Notes: generated by a model not told the origin, from the sequence alone. Shown: positions 25,703 through 36,412, numbered from the stretch's first letter. The stretch is DNA of 64,000 bases from an uncultured Eubacteriales bacterium (GCA_900314975.1 OMXI01000002.1:1-64000), one strand, 5' to 3'. Program-made: numbers and translations.

Positions 25703-26287
25703 TTATGTATTTTTCATAAGTATTGCAAAATCATTATATGCCTCAAGCGTGCAGACAGGAATAGAATTGCCCTTCGTTACGCTGTCGGAAATAGAAAACC
25801 GCAGTGCTTCAAACATCGCCTTTTCAAGACTCTGGTCAGCATATTTGCGCATTTTCTTAACGTCCTTGTAATCTCTGTCATCAGATATCAAATCTGCAAG
25901 ATACACGATCTGGCTCAAAACCGGCATATCCTTGCAGGCAACTGTATGATATCTCACTGCGTGGATAATCTCCTTATCAGTAATGCCAAACTCGGTTTTA
26001 ACAAGCTCCGAGCCTGCTATTGCGTGATAAAGAGGCGGTGCTTTCTTTTCGATATCACTGACATCAAGATTTGACGTGAGCGCGATCTCAAGCTGTTTGC
26101 CGATTTCAAGCTCTTTAGCGCAGTCGTGCAAAAGTCCCGCGATATACGCCTTATCGGTATCTCCGCCGTATTTCCTTGCAAGTTCAAGCGCCGCACCGGC
26201 GACATTTACCGAATGATTATATCTTTTCTTTGATAGATTTTCCTTTAAATAAGCTTTATACTTTCCTATTACTTTTTTATCAAGCAC
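25703..26287 (-). CDS. yqeK: YqeK family HD-domain hydrolase (diadenosine tetraphosphatase)
   Basis: A 194-residue HD-domain protein. YqeK members hydrolyse Ap4A symmetrically to ADP. Visible metal ligands are H in KRYNHSVNV, HD in GLLHDCAKEL, H in LYHAIAGSE, H in AVRYHTVA, and D in YLADLISDDRDY. The start is a GTG at 26287 with GAGGTC upstream. It is 15 nt after nadD. Confidence 0.93.
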   Translation of the reverse strand: MLDKKVIGKYKAYLKENLSKKRYNHSVNVAGAALELARKYGGDTDKAYIAGLLHDCAKELEIGKQLEIALTSNLDVSDIEKKAPPLYHAIAGSELVKTEFGITDKEIIHAVRYHTVACKDMPVLSQIVYLADLISDDRDYKDVKKMRKYADQSLEKAMFEALRFSISDSVTKGNSIPVCTLEAYNDFAILMKNT

Positions 26288-26302
26288 AAAAATGACCTCG
26301 TT

Positions 26303-26908
26303 CTAATCCATATATAATTCGTTTTCCTCAATATATTTTACAACATTTTTGTCCAAATAGCAAGAGGTGTCTGCTGATTTCTTTAACATATCACGTATTT
26401 GCGTTGACGAAACCTCAAAAGGCTTCGTATTGACTATGACGATACTGCCGCCGTTTTCGTTCATAAGCCTTTGAGCATGGTCTTTAAGCATCTGCTGGGT
26501 GACAGCATTTTCTCTTGACACACATATAAGCGTTGCAAGCTGTAGTATCTCCTGGTACTCAAACCATTTTTCAAAGCTTAAAAGCATATCGCTGCCCATA
26601 ATGAAAAACAGCTTATCTTCGGGATATTCCTCGTGAAAATGCCGAAATGTGATGACCGAGTAGCTTTTTCCGCTCTGATTAAGTTCCCAATCGCTGACAG
26701 TTACCTTTTTAAACCTTTTAAAAGCAAGGTTGCACATATTCATTCTGTCCTTGCCGCTTACAAGCTCGTGGGCAGACTTATGCGGAGGTATCCTGTCGGG
26801 CAAAACGATAACTCTGTCAAGCTCAACGCCGTCAAGTACAGACTTTAAACAATTGTAATGTCCTTTATGAACGGGGTTGAACGTTCCTCCGTACAATGCT
26901 GTCTTCAT
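26303..26908 (-). CDS. nadD: Nicotinate-nucleotide adenylyltransferase
   Basis: Adenylates nicotinate mononucleotide to deamido-NAD; it acts after PncB, which is also in this window. The 201-residue protein shows GGTFNPVHKGHY (nucleotidyltransferase H-x-G-H, residues 8-19), the FFIMGSDMLLSFEKW segment, and the C-terminal SSTQIRDML motif. The start overlaps the yhbY stop by 4 nt. Confidence 0.97.
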   Translation of the reverse strand: MKTALYGGTFNPVHKGHYNCLKSVLDGVELDRVIVLPDRIPPHKSAHELVSGKDRMNMCNLAFKRFKKVTVSDWELNQSGKSYSVITFRHFHEEYPEDKLFFIMGSDMLLSFEKWFEYQEILQLATLICVSRENAVTQQMLKDHAQRLMNENGGSIVIVNTKPFEVSSTQIRDMLKKSADTSCYLDKNVVKYIEENELYMD

Positions 26909-27201
26909 TTGTTTTTAAGCTTTATAACAGGGTCTTTGGGGTTGCGTTTGTAAAGTACAGCCTTTGAGCCTATCACCTGCACAACATCAGCACCGATCTT
27001 TTCGGCGATCTCCTCGGCAGCCTCTCTTGCGCTGTACAGCGAGTTTTCAAGCACGCTGAACTTAACAAGCTCGTGAACGCGAAGATAATCGTCTATCTGC
27101 GCGGTCTGTGCATCGCTGACACCGCTTTTGCCTATCTGAAAAGCTGCGGGAAGGCTGTTAGCCAGACCTTTAAGCTCTGCTCTTTGTTTTGGTGTAATCA
27201 T
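26905..27201 (-). CDS. yhbY: YhbY/CRM-domain RNA-binding protein
   Basis: A 98-residue CRM-fold protein associated with 50S ribosome assembly. Family features: KQRAELKGLANSLP near the N-terminus, FQIGKSGVSDAQ, the ELVKFSVLEN stretch, and GADVVQVIGSKAVLYKRN at the C-terminus. The ATG at 27201 has a good GGAGGAAACA site. Confidence 0.94.
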   Translation of the reverse strand: MITPKQRAELKGLANSLPAAFQIGKSGVSDAQTAQIDDYLRVHELVKFSVLENSLYSAREAAEEIAEKIGADVVQVIGSKAVLYKRNPKDPVIKLKNK

Positions 27202-27215
27202 TTGTTTCCTCCGCT

Positions 27216-27794
27216 TTAATCTTGTGTAAGCTTTTCTATCAGCGCTTTCAAGGCATTTGCCCTGTGTGATACCGAGTTTTTGGTTTCGGCACTCACCTGC
27301 GCAAAGCTTTTATCTTCATACATAAAAATCGGGTCATATCCAAAGCCGTTTTCACCGAGAGGTTCATAACCGATCTTTCCGTAAACTCTGCCTTCAACGG
27401 CTATCTCTTCACCGCTTTGCTTGATAAAATGTATCGTACATACAAAATGTGCCGACCTGTCCTCGTCTTTGATACCTTTCATTTTGGAGAGGATAAGCGC
27501 TACCCTGTCGGCATCGTTATCGCATCCTCCGTATCTCGCTGAATATACACCAGGTTCACCGCCAAGCGCATCTACAACAAGACCGCTGTCGTCTGCAAGA
27601 ACTGCACATTTTGTGATGTCATATATTGCTCTTGCTTTCAGCGCGGAGTTTTCGGCAAATGTTGTGCCTGTTTCCTCCACCTCGATATTGATACCAGCCT
27701 CACGCTGTGAGACTACCTCGTATCCGAGGGGTTCCAAAAGCTGTTTGTATTCTCTTATCTTGCCTTTGTTATTGCTTGCGATTATAAGTTTCAT
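27216..27794 (-). CDS. rdgB: XTP/dITP diphosphatase (Ham1/RdgB)
   Basis: A house-cleaning pyrophosphatase that removes non-canonical purine nucleotides. The 192-residue protein carries IASNNKGKIREY at the N-terminus, ETGTTFAENSALKAR, VLADDSGLVVDALGGEPGVYSARYGG-type active-site text (ADDSGLVVDALGGEPG), and GFGYDPIF. It lies between ftsY and yhbY. Confidence 0.97.
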   Translation of the reverse strand: MKLIIASNNKGKIREYKQLLEPLGYEVVSQREAGINIEVEETGTTFAENSALKARAIYDITKCAVLADDSGLVVDALGGEPGVYSARYGGCDNDADRVALILSKMKGIKDEDRSAHFVCTIHFIKQSGEEIAVEGRVYGKIGYEPLGENGFGYDPIFMYEDKSFAQVSAETKNSVSHRANALKALIEKLTQD

Positions 27795-27805
27795 ACGCTC
27801 ACCTG

Positions 27806-28714
27806 TTATTCTTCAAACAACGCATCTACAAAATCTTTTGCAACAAAGTTCTGCAAATCATCGATCTGCTCACCGACAGTGATAAGCTTAACAGGGATCT
27901 TCAAATCGTCTGTGATGCTTATTACAATACCGCCCTTTGCGGTTCCGTCAAGTTTTGTAAGGATAATACCCGTGATATCTGCAACCTCGTTGAACTGCTT
28001 TGCCTGGTTTACAGCATTCTGACCTGTAGTTGCATCAAGTGCGAGCAGCACCTCCAGTGCGCAGCCCTCTGCCTGCTGATGAACGATCCTTGCAATCTTT
28101 TTAAGCTCGTCCATAAGGTTTTTCTTGTTGTGAAGTCTGCCCGCTGTATCGCAGATAACTACATCAGCTTTTCTTGATTTTGCAGCAGTAAGTGCATCAA
28201 ACACAACAGCAGCAGGGTCAGAACCCTCGTTATGCTTGATTATATCAACACCTGCTCTTTGAGTCCACACTTCAAGCTGGTCGATAGCTGCTGCTCTGAA
28301 AGTATCAGCAGCCGCAACAATGACCTTTTTGCCCTGCTGGTGAAGAGAATAAGAAAGCTTGCCGATAGTTGTGGTCTTGCCTACGCCGTTTACACCGATA
28401 ACGAGAATAACTGAAGGTGTTGTAGACATATCAAGCGGCTGGTCTTCGCCGAGCATTTCGGTGATGACATCTTTAAGCATATCTCTTATCTTTTCAGGCT
28501 CTTTTACGTTATCCTTTTTCACTCTGTCCCTCAATTCGTCGCATATCTTGACAGACGTGTTTACGCCGATATCGCAAAGAATAAGAGTTTCTTCAAGCTC
28601 TTCAAAAAGCTCTTCATCGATTTTTGAGAACCTTTTAAGGAGTCCCTCTATTCTTCCCATCATTGAGTTTTTGGTCTTGCGCAAACCGTTTTTAAGTTTT
28701 TCAAAAAATCCCAT
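27806..28714 (-). CDS. ftsY: Signal recognition particle receptor FtsY
   Basis: An SRP GTPase that docks ribosome-SRP complexes to the Sec translocon. The 302-residue form lacks the long acidic A domain and has only the NG domains. G motifs: GVNGVGKTTTIGKLS (G1), the DTFRAAAIDQL insertion box, DTAGRLHNK (G3) and TKLDGTAKGG (G4). The ATG at 28714 (MGFFEKLKNGL) is preferred: GGAGGA sits just before it and overlaps an in-frame TTG at 28726. It is directly downstream of smc. Confidence 0.97.
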   Translation of the reverse strand: MGFFEKLKNGLRKTKNSMMGRIEGLLKRFSKIDEELFEELEETLILCDIGVNTSVKICDELRDRVKKDNVKEPEKIRDMLKDVITEMLGEDQPLDMSTTPSVILVIGVNGVGKTTTIGKLSYSLHQQGKKVIVAAADTFRAAAIDQLEVWTQRAGVDIIKHNEGSDPAAVVFDALTAAKSRKADVVICDTAGRLHNKKNLMDELKKIARIVHQQAEGCALEVLLALDATTGQNAVNQAKQFNEVADITGIILTKLDGTAKGGIVISITDDLKIPVKLITVGEQIDDLQNFVAKDFVDALFEE

Positions 28715-28728
28715 ATTATCCTCCAAAA

Positions 28729-31700
28729 CTATTCAAGTTTCATTTGCTGCACGTCACTGCTTGACATAGAAAGCAGCCTTGATATACCCTTGTCCTGCAT
28801 AGTTACGCCGTAAAGCATATCAGCCTCCTCCATAGTACCGCGCCTGTGCGTGATAGCTATGAACTGTGTTTTATCGGTCAGTCTGTGCAGATACTGTGCA
28901 TATCTTGTAACGTTAGAGTCGTCAAGCGCTGCCTCGATTTCATCGAGAAGGCAAAACGGCGACGGTGAATGTTTAAGTATTGCAAAATAGATCGATATTG
29001 CCACAAGCGACTGTTCGCCGCCTGAGAGCGACAGCAGATTTGTGATGACCTTTCCCGGCGGCTGTGCGTTAATGTCAATTCCGCATTCAAGCACATCTTC
29101 GGGGTCAGTAAGTATAAGTTCAGCCTTGCCTCCGCCGAACATCTCCGAGAATATCTTTTTAAAGTTGTTGTTTATAACATCAAATGTCTGGATAAACATA
29201 CTCTTCATATTCTCTGTAAGCTGCTCTATCATTGTTTCAAGCTCTTGCTTGGATTCGCTTACATCTTTCAGCTGACCGGTCATAAACTCGTATCTTTCGG
29301 AGACCTCTGCGTACTCCTCGATAGCGCCGAGATTCACACTGCCAAGATTCTTTATCTTGTTTCGCAGTTCTGTCAGATGTTTATTTGCATCATCAAGATT
29401 ATCAAGCTCTATCGCCATTTCGGCAGCGTCGCTTCTTGTAAGCTCATAATCATCCCACAACTGTGCAACCAGCTTGTCAAAGTTTTCCTTAACGGTTTGT
29501 GTGCGTTCCTCTGTGCGCGTTATCTGCGTTGAGAGGTTTTCCTTTTCGTCCATTTTATTCTTGAACTTGTTTCTCAAACCGTTCGCAGCTGCATCAAATT
29601 CAAGGTGCTGCTTGTGACAAAGAGCGATATCGCTGTTCAGCTTTTCAATTTCACCGACAGAATCATCAAGCGCTTTTTGAGCATCGCTGATTTTCTGCTT
29701 ATTGTTTTTAATGTCATTGCGGCACTCTATAACCATAAAATCAAGCTTGCTGTTTTCGTCGGTATTGCTTTCAAGAACGCTCTTTAACTGTTCTATCGCA
29801 AGCTTACAGGACTCAATATCCTTTGCATGCTCGGTAGATGTGACCCGCATTTCAGAAAGCTCGTCGCTAAATGTTTCACGCTTTTTCTTGAGTTCTTCCT
29901 GCTGCGACTGTGAAACGGTGAGCTTTGCTTCCCACTCTATTATCTCTTTATCAGTCTGTGATAATTCATCGGTAACGCTTTCAATCTCTTTTTGAGACGA
30001 TACAAGCTTGCCTTTGAGCTGCTCGACCATAAGGTCGATGTCGTCAAGCTGTTTTTCATACTGAACAACAAAGTCCTTAACACGCTTTATTTCAGACTCA
30101 AACCTAACGCAGTCGTTGCTTAAAAGTCCAAGCTCTTCTTTAAGCCCGTCAATATCAGCGGCATACTTTGAAGTCTCCTGAACCATTGCATCGACCTGCT
30201 TGTCAAGGTTTTTAAGAGAAATCAAAAGCTGCTCTTTTTTACTGCTAATCTGCTCTATCTCGTTCTTCCTGGACAGGATTCCCGTACTTTTAGAAACGCT
30301 GCCGCCCGTATACGAACCGCCTGCGTTTACGACCTGTCCGTCAAGGGTAACTATCTTGAACTTGTATCCGTATTTTTTTGCTATAACGGATGCGGAGTCA
30401 ATGTCCTCACTTACGCAGACATTGCCAAGCAAGCTGCCGATTATCTGCGAATACTTTTCGTCTGTTTTGACAAGCTCGCTCGCCATTGAAACATAGCCTT
30501 CGCAGTCATCAAGTCCTTTATTTTCAAATATTCTCGCCTTGACAGAGGTTATGGGCAGAAATGTTGCTCTTCCTGCTTTATCCTCTTTGAGCAAGCTGAT
30601 ACAGCGCTTTGCAACACTTTCATCGGTGACAACAATATTTTGCAGTGCTGCACCCAGCGCAGTTTCTATAGCCACGGTATGCTCTGTCTTTACGTCGATA
30701 AGCTGTGCTACCGAGCCGCAAACGCCTTTTATTCTGCCCTGCTTGCCTGCGGTAAGAACGTGCTTTACACTAAAAGTAAAGCCTTCCATTGAATTTTCAA
30801 GGTCTTTTAGGATAGAAAGCTTTGAGTCAAGCTCACGCAGCTTTAACTGCGATTTTGAAAGCTCTGCTCTGCTGTCTTCAAGCTTTGACTGCTTGCTTTC
30901 ATAAAGCTTATTAAGACCTGCAAGCTTGTTTTCACATTCCTGCTTTTTCTCGTCGGCATTTCTTTTTGCCGTGCGAAGCTCACCAAGCTCCTTGCTTGCA
31001 AGGCGGTTATTGTTTTCAATTTCCTTTTGTGATTCAACAGCAGATTCAAGCTGTTCGTTGAAATCAGAGATATTGTTTTTTGCACTTTCAAGCTTGAAAT
31101 TGAGTTCGTTCTTTTTAAGATAAACCTTGTTTATGCTTGCGTTTACCTCGCTGATGCTCTTGTCAGAATCCTCTGTTTTGAGCAAAAGGTTCTGTATTTG
31201 TGCTTCCTTATCAAGTATCTGCTTGTCGGATTTTTCTTTTTCTGAATTGAGCTTTTCAAGGTCTTTCTGACGCTTTTCAAGCTCTGTTTTATTAAAATAT
31301 CTGAAACTTTTTGCCTGTTCGATTTGTTCATTGAGCTGCAATATCTTTTCTTCAAGATGCGAAATGTCGTTCTCTATAACAGCCATTTCAGTCTTGGATT
31401 GAGAGTTCTTTTCCTCGATAAGATGAATGCTTTCGCGCAGATTTTCTATCTCCTCGAGTTTTTGAGCGCTCTTTTGTGCGTTTTCAAGGATTGCGCTGTC
31501 TGCATCTGAAAGTTCCTCGCTGAGCGCATCATACTGCTGCTTAAGAGATGCAAGCTTTTCCTCAAAATCCTGAATCTGCCGCATATAGCTGTTGAGCTTA
31601 TGATTCCAGACCGAGACCTCAAGTTCACGTTTTTCGTCATCAAGCACTCTGAACTTCTTTGCTTTCTCCGACTGCGCTTTAAGCGGTCCGATGCGTGATT

Positions 31701-32295
31701 GAAGCTCTGTAATAATATCATTGAGTCTGTCGATATTATCCTGTGCGGAAACAAGCTTTTTCTGCGCCTCTTCCTTTTTGAAACGCAGCTTAGCTATACC
31801 TGCGGCTTCTTCAAAAATCTCACGCCTGTCGCTTGAACGACCTTTAACAATGTCAGCGATTCTGCCCTGCCCTATTATCGAGTAGCCGTCTCTGCCAAGA
31901 CCTGTATCCATAAACAGTTCGACAACGTCTTTCAGCCTTACCGAATTGCCGTTTATCATATACTCGCTGTCACCGTTTCGGTAAAGCTTTCTTGAAACAG
32001 ATACAAGGTCAGAATCGTAATTCAGTGTTCGGTCATCATTGGATATATTTATCGTGACCTGTGCAAACTGCGATTTAGGGCGTGTCTGCGTGCCGTGGAA
32101 GATAACGCCGGACATCTTTTCATCGCGCATAGCCTTGGTCGACTGCTCGCCCATTACCCAGCGCATAGCATCACTGATATTGCTCTTGCCAGAGCCGTTA
32201 GGTCCGACAACAGCTGTTATGCCCTTATTGAATTTCAGTTCAGTCTTATCCGGAAACGATTTGAACCCCTGAATCTCAAGTGATTTTAAATACAT
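28729..32295 (-). CDS. smc: Chromosome segregation protein SMC
   Basis: A condensin ATPase of 1188 residues. The Walker A box is GPNGSGKSN (about 32-40). Long coiled coils (about 165-500 and 680-1010) flank the hinge (about 515-680, containing SYTGGSVSKSTGILSR). The C-terminal head has signature LSLSGGEQSLVAIS and Walker B PFCLLDEIEAALDDSN. The 5' end overlaps the radical SAM gene by 20 nt. The partners scpA and scpB are not in the window. Confidence 0.98.
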   Translation of the reverse strand: MYLKSLEIQGFKSFPDKTELKFNKGITAVVGPNGSGKSNISDAMRWVMGEQSTKAMRDEKMSGVIFHGTQTRPKSQFAQVTINISNDDRTLNYDSDLVSVSRKLYRNGDSEYMINGNSVRLKDVVELFMDTGLGRDGYSIIGQGRIADIVKGRSSDRREIFEEAAGIAKLRFKKEEAQKKLVSAQDNIDRLNDIITELQSRIGPLKAQSEKAKKFRVLDDEKRELEVSVWNHKLNSYMRQIQDFEEKLASLKQQYDALSEELSDADSAILENAQKSAQKLEEIENLRESIHLIEEKNSQSKTEMAVIENDISHLEEKILQLNEQIEQAKSFRYFNKTELEKRQKDLEKLNSEKEKSDKQILDKEAQIQNLLLKTEDSDKSISEVNASINKVYLKKNELNFKLESAKNNISDFNEQLESAVESQKEIENNNRLASKELGELRTAKRNADEKKQECENKLAGLNKLYESKQSKLEDSRAELSKSQLKLRELDSKLSILKDLENSMEGFTFSVKHVLTAGKQGRIKGVCGSVAQLIDVKTEHTVAIETALGAALQNIVVTDESVAKRCISLLKEDKAGRATFLPITSVKARIFENKGLDDCEGYVSMASELVKTDEKYSQIIGSLLGNVCVSEDIDSASVIAKKYGYKFKIVTLDGQVVNAGGSYTGGSVSKSTGILSRKNEIEQISSKKEQLLISLKNLDKQVDAMVQETSKYAADIDGLKEELGLLSNDCVRFESEIKRVKDFVVQYEKQLDDIDLMVEQLKGKLVSSQKEIESVTDELSQTDKEIIEWEAKLTVSQSQQEELKKKRETFSDELSEMRVTSTEHAKDIESCKLAIEQLKSVLESNTDENSKLDFMVIECRNDIKNNKQKISDAQKALDDSVGEIEKLNSDIALCHKQHLEFDAAANGLRNKFKNKMDEKENLSTQITRTEERTQTVKENFDKLVAQLWDDYELTRSDAAEMAIELDNLDDANKHLTELRNKIKNLGSVNLGAIEEYAEVSERYEFMTGQLKDVSESKQELETMIEQLTENMKSMFIQTFDVINNNFKKIFSEMFGGGKAELILTDPEDVLECGIDINAQPPGKVITNLLSLSGGEQSLVAISIYFAILKHSPSPFCLLDEIEAALDDSNVTRYAQYLHRLTDKTQFIAITHRRGTMEEADMLYGVTMQDKGISRLLSMSSSDVQQMKLE

Positions 32296-33289
32296 TTATT
32301 ATTTCTCCGTTGAACTTTATTTCCTGTCTGCTCAAAGTATCGTCGGTGGTTATTTTGCACTCCACACCGATTTCTTTAAGCGCATTTATATTGCTTTTTT
32401 TATGCCCAGCCGCCACACTGTATGAACGGCTGTTTACAGTAATCTCAATTGAATTGTTATTGCCGCAGCGTTTTTTTATTGCGTCAAGGAAAATCCTGCT
32501 TTGCACCAGCTCGCTGAATGCAGGATGATAGAAGCCCGCGACAACACTTTGCTCTACAAGCTCTGATGAATGCAAACCGAGCTTAATAACATCAATACCC
32601 TCGCTGTAAAACATTTTGAGCATCTGCGCACAAAGGTCAATGACTGTATCAAACGCCATAAGCTTATACTCGCAGCTTCTGTAAAGCGAGGCAAGCTTGG
32701 TGTTTTCAAGCACAACCACGGGATATATGCGCACTGTTTTGGGTTTAAGCTCAATAATACGTTTTGCAGTGTACATTTCACGCTCCGCGGTACTTTTATA
32801 AAGCCCTACCATCATTTGCAGACCAAGCTCAAAGCCGTAGCTTTTTATAAGATTGCTTGCATTTATAACATCTTCTTCCGAATGTCCGCGCTCGTTAGCT
32901 TCAAGCACTTTATCACACAGCGACTGCGCACCAAGCTCTATCGAGGTTACACCGTACTGTTTCAGAATGTCAAGCACCTGCTCGTAAATATAATCGGGGC
33001 GTGTTGATATTCTAATGCCCTTGAATTTGCCGCTGCCCAAAAAATCTTTTGCAGCTTGAAGCAGTTCAATCATATACTCACGCGAAACAGCAGTAAAGCT
33101 GCCGCCGAAAAAAGCTATTTCGGTATCGCTCGGGTCAGATATCTGTTCAAGTGCCTTTGAACAGATTCGCTGTACATCTTCAGCGTGAACTATATCTGAA
33201 TTGCCCGTTATAGTATGCTGATTGCAGAACGCGCACATATGCGGGCATCCGACGTGTGTTACAAAAATTGAGATGTTATTATGCTTCAT
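32276..33289 (-). CDS. Radical SAM protein, Elp3-like (oxygen-independent)
   Basis: A 337-residue radical SAM enzyme found between rnc and smc in many Clostridia. The cluster motif is CPHMCAFCNQ (CX3CX2C, about 15-24). Next come FFGGSFTAV (about 59-67), RISTRPDYI and SIELGAQS, as in the Elp3/YhcC-type family. There is no acetyltransferase domain, so it is not a full Elp3. The substrate is unknown. It overlaps rnc by 11 nt and smc by 20 nt. Confidence 0.9.
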   Translation of the reverse strand: MKHNNISIFVTHVGCPHMCAFCNQHTITGNSDIVHAEDVQRICSKALEQISDPSDTEIAFFGGSFTAVSREYMIELLQAAKDFLGSGKFKGIRISTRPDYIYEQVLDILKQYGVTSIELGAQSLCDKVLEANERGHSEEDVINASNLIKSYGFELGLQMMVGLYKSTAEREMYTAKRIIELKPKTVRIYPVVVLENTKLASLYRSCEYKLMAFDTVIDLCAQMLKMFYSEGIDVIKLGLHSSELVEQSVVAGFYHPAFSELVQSRIFLDAIKKRCGNNNSIEITVNSRSYSVAAGHKKSNINALKEIGVECKITTDDTLSRQEIKFNGEIINVFKIT

Positions 33290-33977
33290 AGCCCATAAGT
33301 GCGAGTGCCTCTTTAGCGGCGTTCTGCTCCGCAGTTTTCTTTGAACGCCCGATACCCTCGCCGATAACGTTGCTGTTGAGCATTACCTGTACGGTGAACT
33401 TTTTATCGTGGTCAGGACCTGATTCGTCCGTAAGCACGTATTCGACCTTTTCTTCGGGATTCTTCTGAATAATCTCCTGCAAAGCGGTCTTGTAATCAAC
33501 AAAGCTGACAACGCTGTGCGGCTTAACATCTTCGGGTATAAACGAAAGCACATATTTTCTTGCGGCTTTAAGACCACCGTCAAGGTAGATAGCTGCAATT
33601 ACAGCTTCAAACGCATCTGAAACGATTGACGGTCTTTCACGTCCGCCAGTCAGTTCCTCGCCTTTGCCAAGAAAAATATAATTTCCGAGGTCGATAATTT
33701 TTGCAAAATCAAAAAGTGCTTTTTCGCAGACAAGCGATGCACGCAGCTTTGTCAATTCTCCCTCGGGAAGATGTTTGAAATGCTCGAAAATATAGTCTGA
33801 AACTACAACGGACAGTACCGAATCACCGAGAAATTCAAGCCTTTCGTTGCTGTTTCTCTGCTTTTTGGTTTCGTTAGCAAAGGATGAATGTGAAAGAGCC
33901 TCGTATAAGAGTCTCTCATCCTTAAACTTGTAGTTGATTTTCTCTTGAAATGATTTTAAAAGTTCCTTTTCATTCAA
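33279..33977 (-). CDS. rnc: Ribonuclease III
   Basis: Double-strand-specific RNase for rRNA and mRNA processing. The 232-residue protein has the signature NERLEFLGDSVL (about 42-53) with catalytic acidic residues, a second acidic site in SDAFEAVIAAIYLDGG, and a C-terminal dsRNA-binding domain (about 160-230). plsX is only 60 nt upstream; the acpP gene usually found between plsX and rnc is absent. Confidence 0.97.
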   Translation of the reverse strand: MNEKELLKSFQEKINYKFKDERLLYEALSHSSFANETKKQRNSNERLEFLGDSVLSVVVSDYIFEHFKHLPEGELTKLRASLVCEKALFDFAKIIDLGNYIFLGKGEELTGGRERPSIVSDAFEAVIAAIYLDGGLKAARKYVLSFIPEDVKPHSVVSFVDYKTALQEIIQKNPEEKVEYVLTDESGPDHDKKFTVQVMLNSNVIGEGIGRSKKTAEQNAAKEALALMGYEA

Positions 33978-34037
33978 CTTTTATCACTCCCTCGTATTAG
34001 CAGCGCATGCTAAAAGCCACGCAGCTATGTATTCATT

Positions 34038-35051
34038 TTATTCAGCCTGTTCCTGCTTTATCTGCGACAGCGCCTGAGTCATAGTGTCTATTACCTTGGT
34101 CTCTGTGAATAGCTTTGCCTGCCTGATAGCATTGTAAAATGCCTTTGCATCGGAACTTCCGTGTGCTTTAATAACAGGCTTTGCAGTACCCAGCAGCGGT
34201 GCTCCGCCGTACTCGGAGTAATCGACCTTCTTTTTGAAATCCTTGATATTCTTCATAACCATTGCGGCTGCAAGCTTTGTCTTGACATTCTTCTTGAATA
34301 TGCCCTTAAGCTCGTTGGAGAAGAATATGCCCATACCCTCATAGAGCTTGAGCATTAGGTTTCCGCTGAAACCGTCTGCAACACATACATCACAGTCTCC
34401 CAGAGGCAGCTGTCTTGCTTCAATGTTGCCCACAAAGTTTACAGGTGCTGTTTCAAGCAGCTTATACGCTGCTTTATCAAGGTCTCTGCCCTTTGACTCC
34501 TCCGCACCGATATTTGCAAGCGCAACACGAGGCTTATCAACATTCATAATCTTTTGCATATACGCCGAACCCATAACACCGAACTGAACGAGTGTTTCTG
34601 GCTTGCAGTCAAGATTTGCACCGCTGTCAAGCAGCATAGTGGGCTTGCCTGCTGTTGGAAGCACTGTCGCAAGTGCAGGTCTTTTAACAAGCTTTTTATC
34701 AAGGCTTTTAACAATAAACAGCGCGCCACATACAATGGCTCCTGTTGAACCTGCTGAAACGAAAGCATCTCCTTCGCCGTCTGCAAGCATTTTCATTCCA
34801 ACAGCCATAGAACAGTCTTTCTTTTCCTTTAAAATCTGTCTTGGATCATCACATATCTCTATAACGGAATCAGCGTGTTTTATCTTAAGCTGTGATATAT
34901 CGAGCGAATTAGACTGCGCACACTCTTTTATCTTGTTTTCATCACCGACAAGTGTAATGCCTACTCCAAAATCATTATGTGCTTTTATCGAACCTTTTAT
35001 AACCTCAAGCGGTGCATTATCTCCGCCAAAAGCATCAATAACTATGTTCAT
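34038..35051 (-). CDS. plsX: Phosphate acyltransferase PlsX
   Basis: Makes acyl-phosphate from acyl-ACP for phospholipid synthesis. The 337-residue protein has DAFGGDNAP at the N-terminus, [25 protein letters not shown] and VADGFSGN. It overlaps trmFO by 4 nt at its start. Confidence 0.97.
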   Translation of the reverse strand: MNIVIDAFGGDNAPLEVIKGSIKAHNDFGVGITLVGDENKIKECAQSNSLDISQLKIKHADSVIEICDDPRQILKEKKDCSMAVGMKMLADGEGDAFVSAGSTGAIVCGALFIVKSLDKKLVKRPALATVLPTAGKPTMLLDSGANLDCKPETLVQFGVMGSAYMQKIMNVDKPRVALANIGAEESKGRDLDKAAYKLLETAPVNFVGNIEARQLPLGDCDVCVADGFSGNLMLKLYEGMGIFFSNELKGIFKKNVKTKLAAAMVMKNIKDFKKKVDYSEYGGAPLLGTAKPVIKAHGSSDAKAFYNAIRQAKLFTETKVIDTMTQALSQIKQEQAE

Positions 35052-36388
35052 TTTTCTTCCTCCGTTTTTATGGTTTCAAGCAGTTTATCGAGGTCTGACA
35101 GACCGCGCTGCGCAATAGTAAGGCATTTTAGTTTTTTATCTCTTATTCTTTCGGGCAGCTCGGGAAGAATGCCCATGTTGCAGCCCATTGGCTGAAATTT
35201 TTCAACCGTTTCGTCTGATATATACTTTGACAGCGCACCGAGCATAGTAGTTTCGGGAAGGCTGATTTTTTCAAGTCCTTTGAGTCTTCTGCACATACAA
35301 AGACCTGCGAAGATTCCGCTTGCTGCTGATTCAATATATCCCTCAACGCCTGTGATCTGCCCTGCAAAGTATATTTGTTCGTTCGTGCGCATATTGAACT
35401 GCTCTGTAAGCAGCTTGGGAGAGTTAATGAATGTATTTCTGTGCATTACTCCGTAGCGCATAAACTCCGCATTTTCAAGCCCGGGTATCATTGAGAATAC
35501 TCTTTTTTGCTCGGCAAATTTTAGATTGGTCTGAAATCCTACCAGATTATAAAGCGTACCGCCGGAGTTTTCGGCACGAAGCTGTACAACGGCATACGGT
35601 CTTTTATCTGTTCGCGGGTCAATTAGTCCCACTGGTTTCAGAGGACCAAAACGCATTGTATCCTCACCGCGTTTTGCAAGCACCTCAACAGGCATACAGC
35701 CTTCATAGACCTTGAACCCGTCTTTTGCAAAGTGCTGCTTGTCAAACTCTTTAAGCTCCGCACTTTCAGCGTTTATAAGTTCATTGTAAAAGCGCAGATA
35801 CTCGTCCTTGTTCATAGGACAGTTGATATAATCAGCCTCGCCCTTGCCATATCTTGATGCAAAGAAGACCTTATCCTTATCAAGACTATCATATGTCACT
35901 ATCGGTGCTGCGGCATCGTGAAAATACAGGTATTCACCGCAAAGTCTGCCGATATCCTCTGCGAGCGCATCGCTTGTAAGAGGACCTGTTGCGATTATAA
36001 CATTGCCGTCAGGGATTTGCGTTACCTCCTGTTCAACAACTGTTATATTCGGCTGGCTTTTTATCTTTTCTGTAATAAAATCAGAAAACTGCGTTCTGTC
36101 GACCGCAAGAGCACCGCCTGCACTCACTCTTGAAGCCTGCGCTGCAAGCATTGTCAATGAACCGAGTCTGCGCATTTCCTCTTTGAGCATTCCCGCAGCA
36201 GAGTCTACTCTGTCTGCTTTGAGGGAATTTGAGCAAACAAGCTCTGCAAAACCCTTATACTTATGCGCAGGAGAATACTTTTTCGGTTTCATCTCATATA
36301 GCTCAACAGCGATTCCCGAGTTTGAAAGCTGCCATGCTGCTTCAACGCCCGCAAGTCCAGCACCGATGACTTTAACTTTACTATTCAT
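35048..36388 (-). CDS. trmFO: Methylenetetrahydrofolate-tRNA (uracil-54-C5) methyltransferase
   Basis: A folate- and FAD-dependent enzyme making ribothymidine at position 54 of tRNA. The 446-residue protein has the N-terminal FAD site [19 protein letters not shown] (about 6-24), then [11 protein letters not shown] with the catalytic Cys, and [16 protein letters not shown] in the C-terminal half. It sits in the conserved topA-trmFO order. Confidence 0.97.
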   Translation of the reverse strand: MNSKVKVIGAGLAGVEAAWQLSNSGIAVELYEMKPKKYSPAHKYKGFAELVCSNSLKADRVDSAAGMLKEEMRRLGSLTMLAAQASRVSAGGALAVDRTQFSDFITEKIKSQPNITVVEQEVTQIPDGNVIIATGPLTSDALAEDIGRLCGEYLYFHDAAAPIVTYDSLDKDKVFFASRYGKGEADYINCPMNKDEYLRFYNELINAESAELKEFDKQHFAKDGFKVYEGCMPVEVLAKRGEDTMRFGPLKPVGLIDPRTDKRPYAVVQLRAENSGGTLYNLVGFQTNLKFAEQKRVFSMIPGLENAEFMRYGVMHRNTFINSPKLLTEQFNMRTNEQIYFAGQITGVEGYIESAASGIFAGLCMCRRLKGLEKISLPETTMLGALSKYISDETVEKFQPMGCNMGILPELPERIRDKKLKCLTIAQRGLSDLDKLLETIKTEEEK

Positions 36389-36412
36389 GTTTTTTCCTTA
36401 TAAAATGCACAA

